A stretch of DNA of 5,506 nt, from NCBI GenBank assembly GCA_937873535.1, contig CALMYA010000060.1, positions 1 to 5,506 on the forward strand, read 5' to 3'. Positions within the stretch are counted from its first letter, which is position 1. Each line of letters begins with the position of its first letter. Source of the DNA: an uncultured bacterium (GTDB lineage Bacteria > Patescibacteriota > Minisyncoccia > Phycocordibacterales > CAIZLB01). The translations under genes and the position numbers were made by a program. The notes under the pieces were generated by a model. The model did no database searches and had not been told where the DNA came from. It worked only from the letters and a program-made list of their open reading frames with translations. Positions 4,239-5,506 of the stretch are shown piece after piece.

Positions 4239-5506
4239 ATGGCCACAGCCCCTGTTAAAACCTCGAGAAAAGAACCAGTTTGGGATGTTGTTGTAATTGG
4301 CGGCGGCCCAGCTGGCATGATGGCGGCAGGGCGAGCGGCCGAGCGCGGAGCCAAGGTTCTTCTACTTGAAAAAAATGAGACTTTAGGCAAAAAACTTTTA
4401 ATTACTGGCGGCGGGCGCTGCAACGTAACTAATGCTGAGCAGAATGCGCGTAAACTTCTAGAAAAATTCAAAGACAGCAATAAATATTTGTTCTCTGCAT
4501 TTTCAAAATGGAGCGTAAAAGAAACGCTCGACTTCTTTAACGGCCGCGGCATGGAAACTAAAGTTGAAGCCCTGCAACGCGTCTTCCCTACTAGCGACAG
4601 GGCGCAGTCGGTATGGAATGTATTAGTTGAATATATGAAGGAAGGGAAAGTTACAGTTCGTTCGAATAGCGAAGTAATAGGGTTTGAGCATGAAAACACC
4701 GGCGAAGAAAATTTAACAGAAAACAACAAAGCTGCTAGCGGTAAAATTACTGCCGTAAAAATTGCCGTCGTAGGAAAAACAAAAACAATTGTTAAAGGCA
4801 AACAATTTATTTTGGCAACTGGCGGAAAGTCGCACCCTGAAACTGGCTCAACAGGCCAAGGTTTTGAATGGCTAAAAGAAATGGGTCACACAATTATTGA
4901 GCAAGACGCAGCACTTGTGCCAATTGCACTTAAAGATGAATGGCCTAAACACCTGCAGGGTATCACAATAAAGGACGTGAAGATTTCTCTTTTCCAAAAT
5001 AATGTTAAGCAACACACAGCAGCGCCTGCAGGAGGTACAACGAAGGGCCGGATACTTTTCACTCACTTCGGTGTTTCGGGCCCAACCATTCTTAATATGA
5101 GTCGTGATATCAGTGAGCTTTTAAAGTACGGCGAAGTGGTTATTTCGCTCGACCTTCTGCCTGAACTCGATTACGGCAAACTTAACTTGAAGCTTCAAGA
5201 AATTCTTAAAGAGCATACAAATAAAAAATTTAGGAATAGCTTGAGCGAGCTTGTACCTTCGGCTATCGTTCCAGTAATTGTTGGGCTTTCAAAAATAGAC
5301 CCAGAAACCTGGTGCCACAGTGTTACCCGCGGACAACGCTTGGCACTTGTACAATTAATGAAGGCAATACCACTGAATGTAAAAGGCTTGCTTGGGGTAA
5401 ATAAGGCGGTAATAACTTCGGGCGGAGTAAAGCTCGGTGAAATAGATTTTAAGACAATGCGCTCACGCCTCTACCCTAATTTATTTTTGATAGGTGACAT
5501 TTTGCA
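4239..5506 (+). CDS. BaiN/RdsA family (HI0933-like) NAD(P)/FAD-dependent oxidoreductase, C-terminus cut by window
   Basis: 422 codons are visible and the frame runs open off the right edge. A dinucleotide-binding strand DVVVIGGGPAG (16-26) is followed by Glu44 for the FAD ribose. Then come the family signature GKKLLITGGGRCNVTN (50-65), ATGG-x-x-x-P-x-TGSTG (193-206), FTHFGVSGPTIL (274-285), TSGGV (393-397) and the start of the C-terminal FAD motif at GDIL (419-422). Roughly 40 residues should be missing. Family members include E. coli YhiN/RdsA, reported to make dihydrouridine in 23S rRNA, and clostridial BaiN, linked to bile-acid reduction. An rRNA-modifying role is the more likely one in a non-gut organism, but this is inference. 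A hydrophilic stretch at 152-168 looks like a lineage-specific loop. An in-frame ATG at 4191 would add 16 residues unlike the family and would overlap both promoters, so 4239 is preferred. Confidence 0.93.
   Translation, partial: MATAPVKTSRKEPVWDVVVIGGGPAGMMAAGRAAERGAKVLLLEKNETLGKKLLITGGGRCNVTNAEQNARKLLEKFKDSNKYLFSAFSKWSVKETLDFFNGRGMETKVEALQRVFPTSDRAQSVWNVLVEYMKEGKVTVRSNSEVIGFEHENTGEENLTENNKAASGKITAVKIAVVGKTKTIVKGKQFILATGGKSHPETGSTGQGFEWLKEMGHTIIEQDAALVPIALKDEWPKHLQGITIKDVKISLFQNNVKQHTAAPAGGTTKGRILFTHFGVSGPTILNMSRDISELLKYGEVVISLDLLPELDYGKLNLKLQEILKEHTNKKFRNSLSELVPSAIVPVIVGLSKIDPETWCHSVTRGQRLALVQLMKAIPLNVKGLLGVNKAVITSGGVKLGEIDFKTMRSRLYPNLFLIGDIL

Noticed and set aside
4217..4801. Minus-strand open frame of 194 residues
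   Set aside because: It is the shadow of the BaiN/RdsA gene, whose plus-strand translation carries all family motifs.

Overview
The window looks like a bacterial chromosome segment of moderately low GC. It uses the standard code: stops are TAG and TAA, and there is no sign of TGA reassignment. It holds six recognisable protein genes and the tail of a seventh. Most stand alone, in mixed orientation, with their own terminators or start-proximal promoters. None of the six visible start codons has a convincing Shine-Dalgarno sequence, and several have a -10-like hexamer only 6 to 12 bases before the ATG, which suggests leaderless or near-leaderless transcripts. With the surface-type Thr/Ser-rich protein, this fits an uncultured lineage such as a Patescibacteria/CPR member. 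That placement is inference and no marker gene here proves it.

Layout. Bases 1-54 are the last 17 codons of a plus-strand gene, followed by a strong terminator (81-121). A 50-residue membrane protein of the Lmo0937/DUF5670 family lies on the minus strand (160-312). Diverging from it is a 472-residue exported protein (455-1873) with a signal peptide, a Cys-rich head, two Thr/Ser linkers and two Ig-like domains. It ends in a long bidirectional hairpin terminator (1874-1936). Next is a 183-bp element (1974-2156) bounded by a perfect 36-bp inverted repeat around a GC-richer core that can fold further.

Three minus-strand genes follow: a VOC/glyoxalase-fold protein (2151-2546) whose stop codon lies inside the inverted repeat, a membrane-anchored pilin-like protein of unknown function (2687-3142, terminator at 2620-2663), and a DUF817 multi-pass membrane protein (3356-4186). 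A 13-bp dyad lies between the last two. Diverging from DUF817 is a BaiN/RdsA (HI0933-like) FAD-dependent oxidoreductase (4239 to the window end, C-terminus cut off).

The genes do not form an obvious pathway. Three encode membrane proteins (Lmo0937-like, pilin-like, DUF817) and one a secreted protein. The two soluble enzyme-type genes (VOC, BaiN/RdsA) are not evidently linked to them. The feature least explained by ordinary annotation is the 183-bp inverted-repeat element between the convergent genes.
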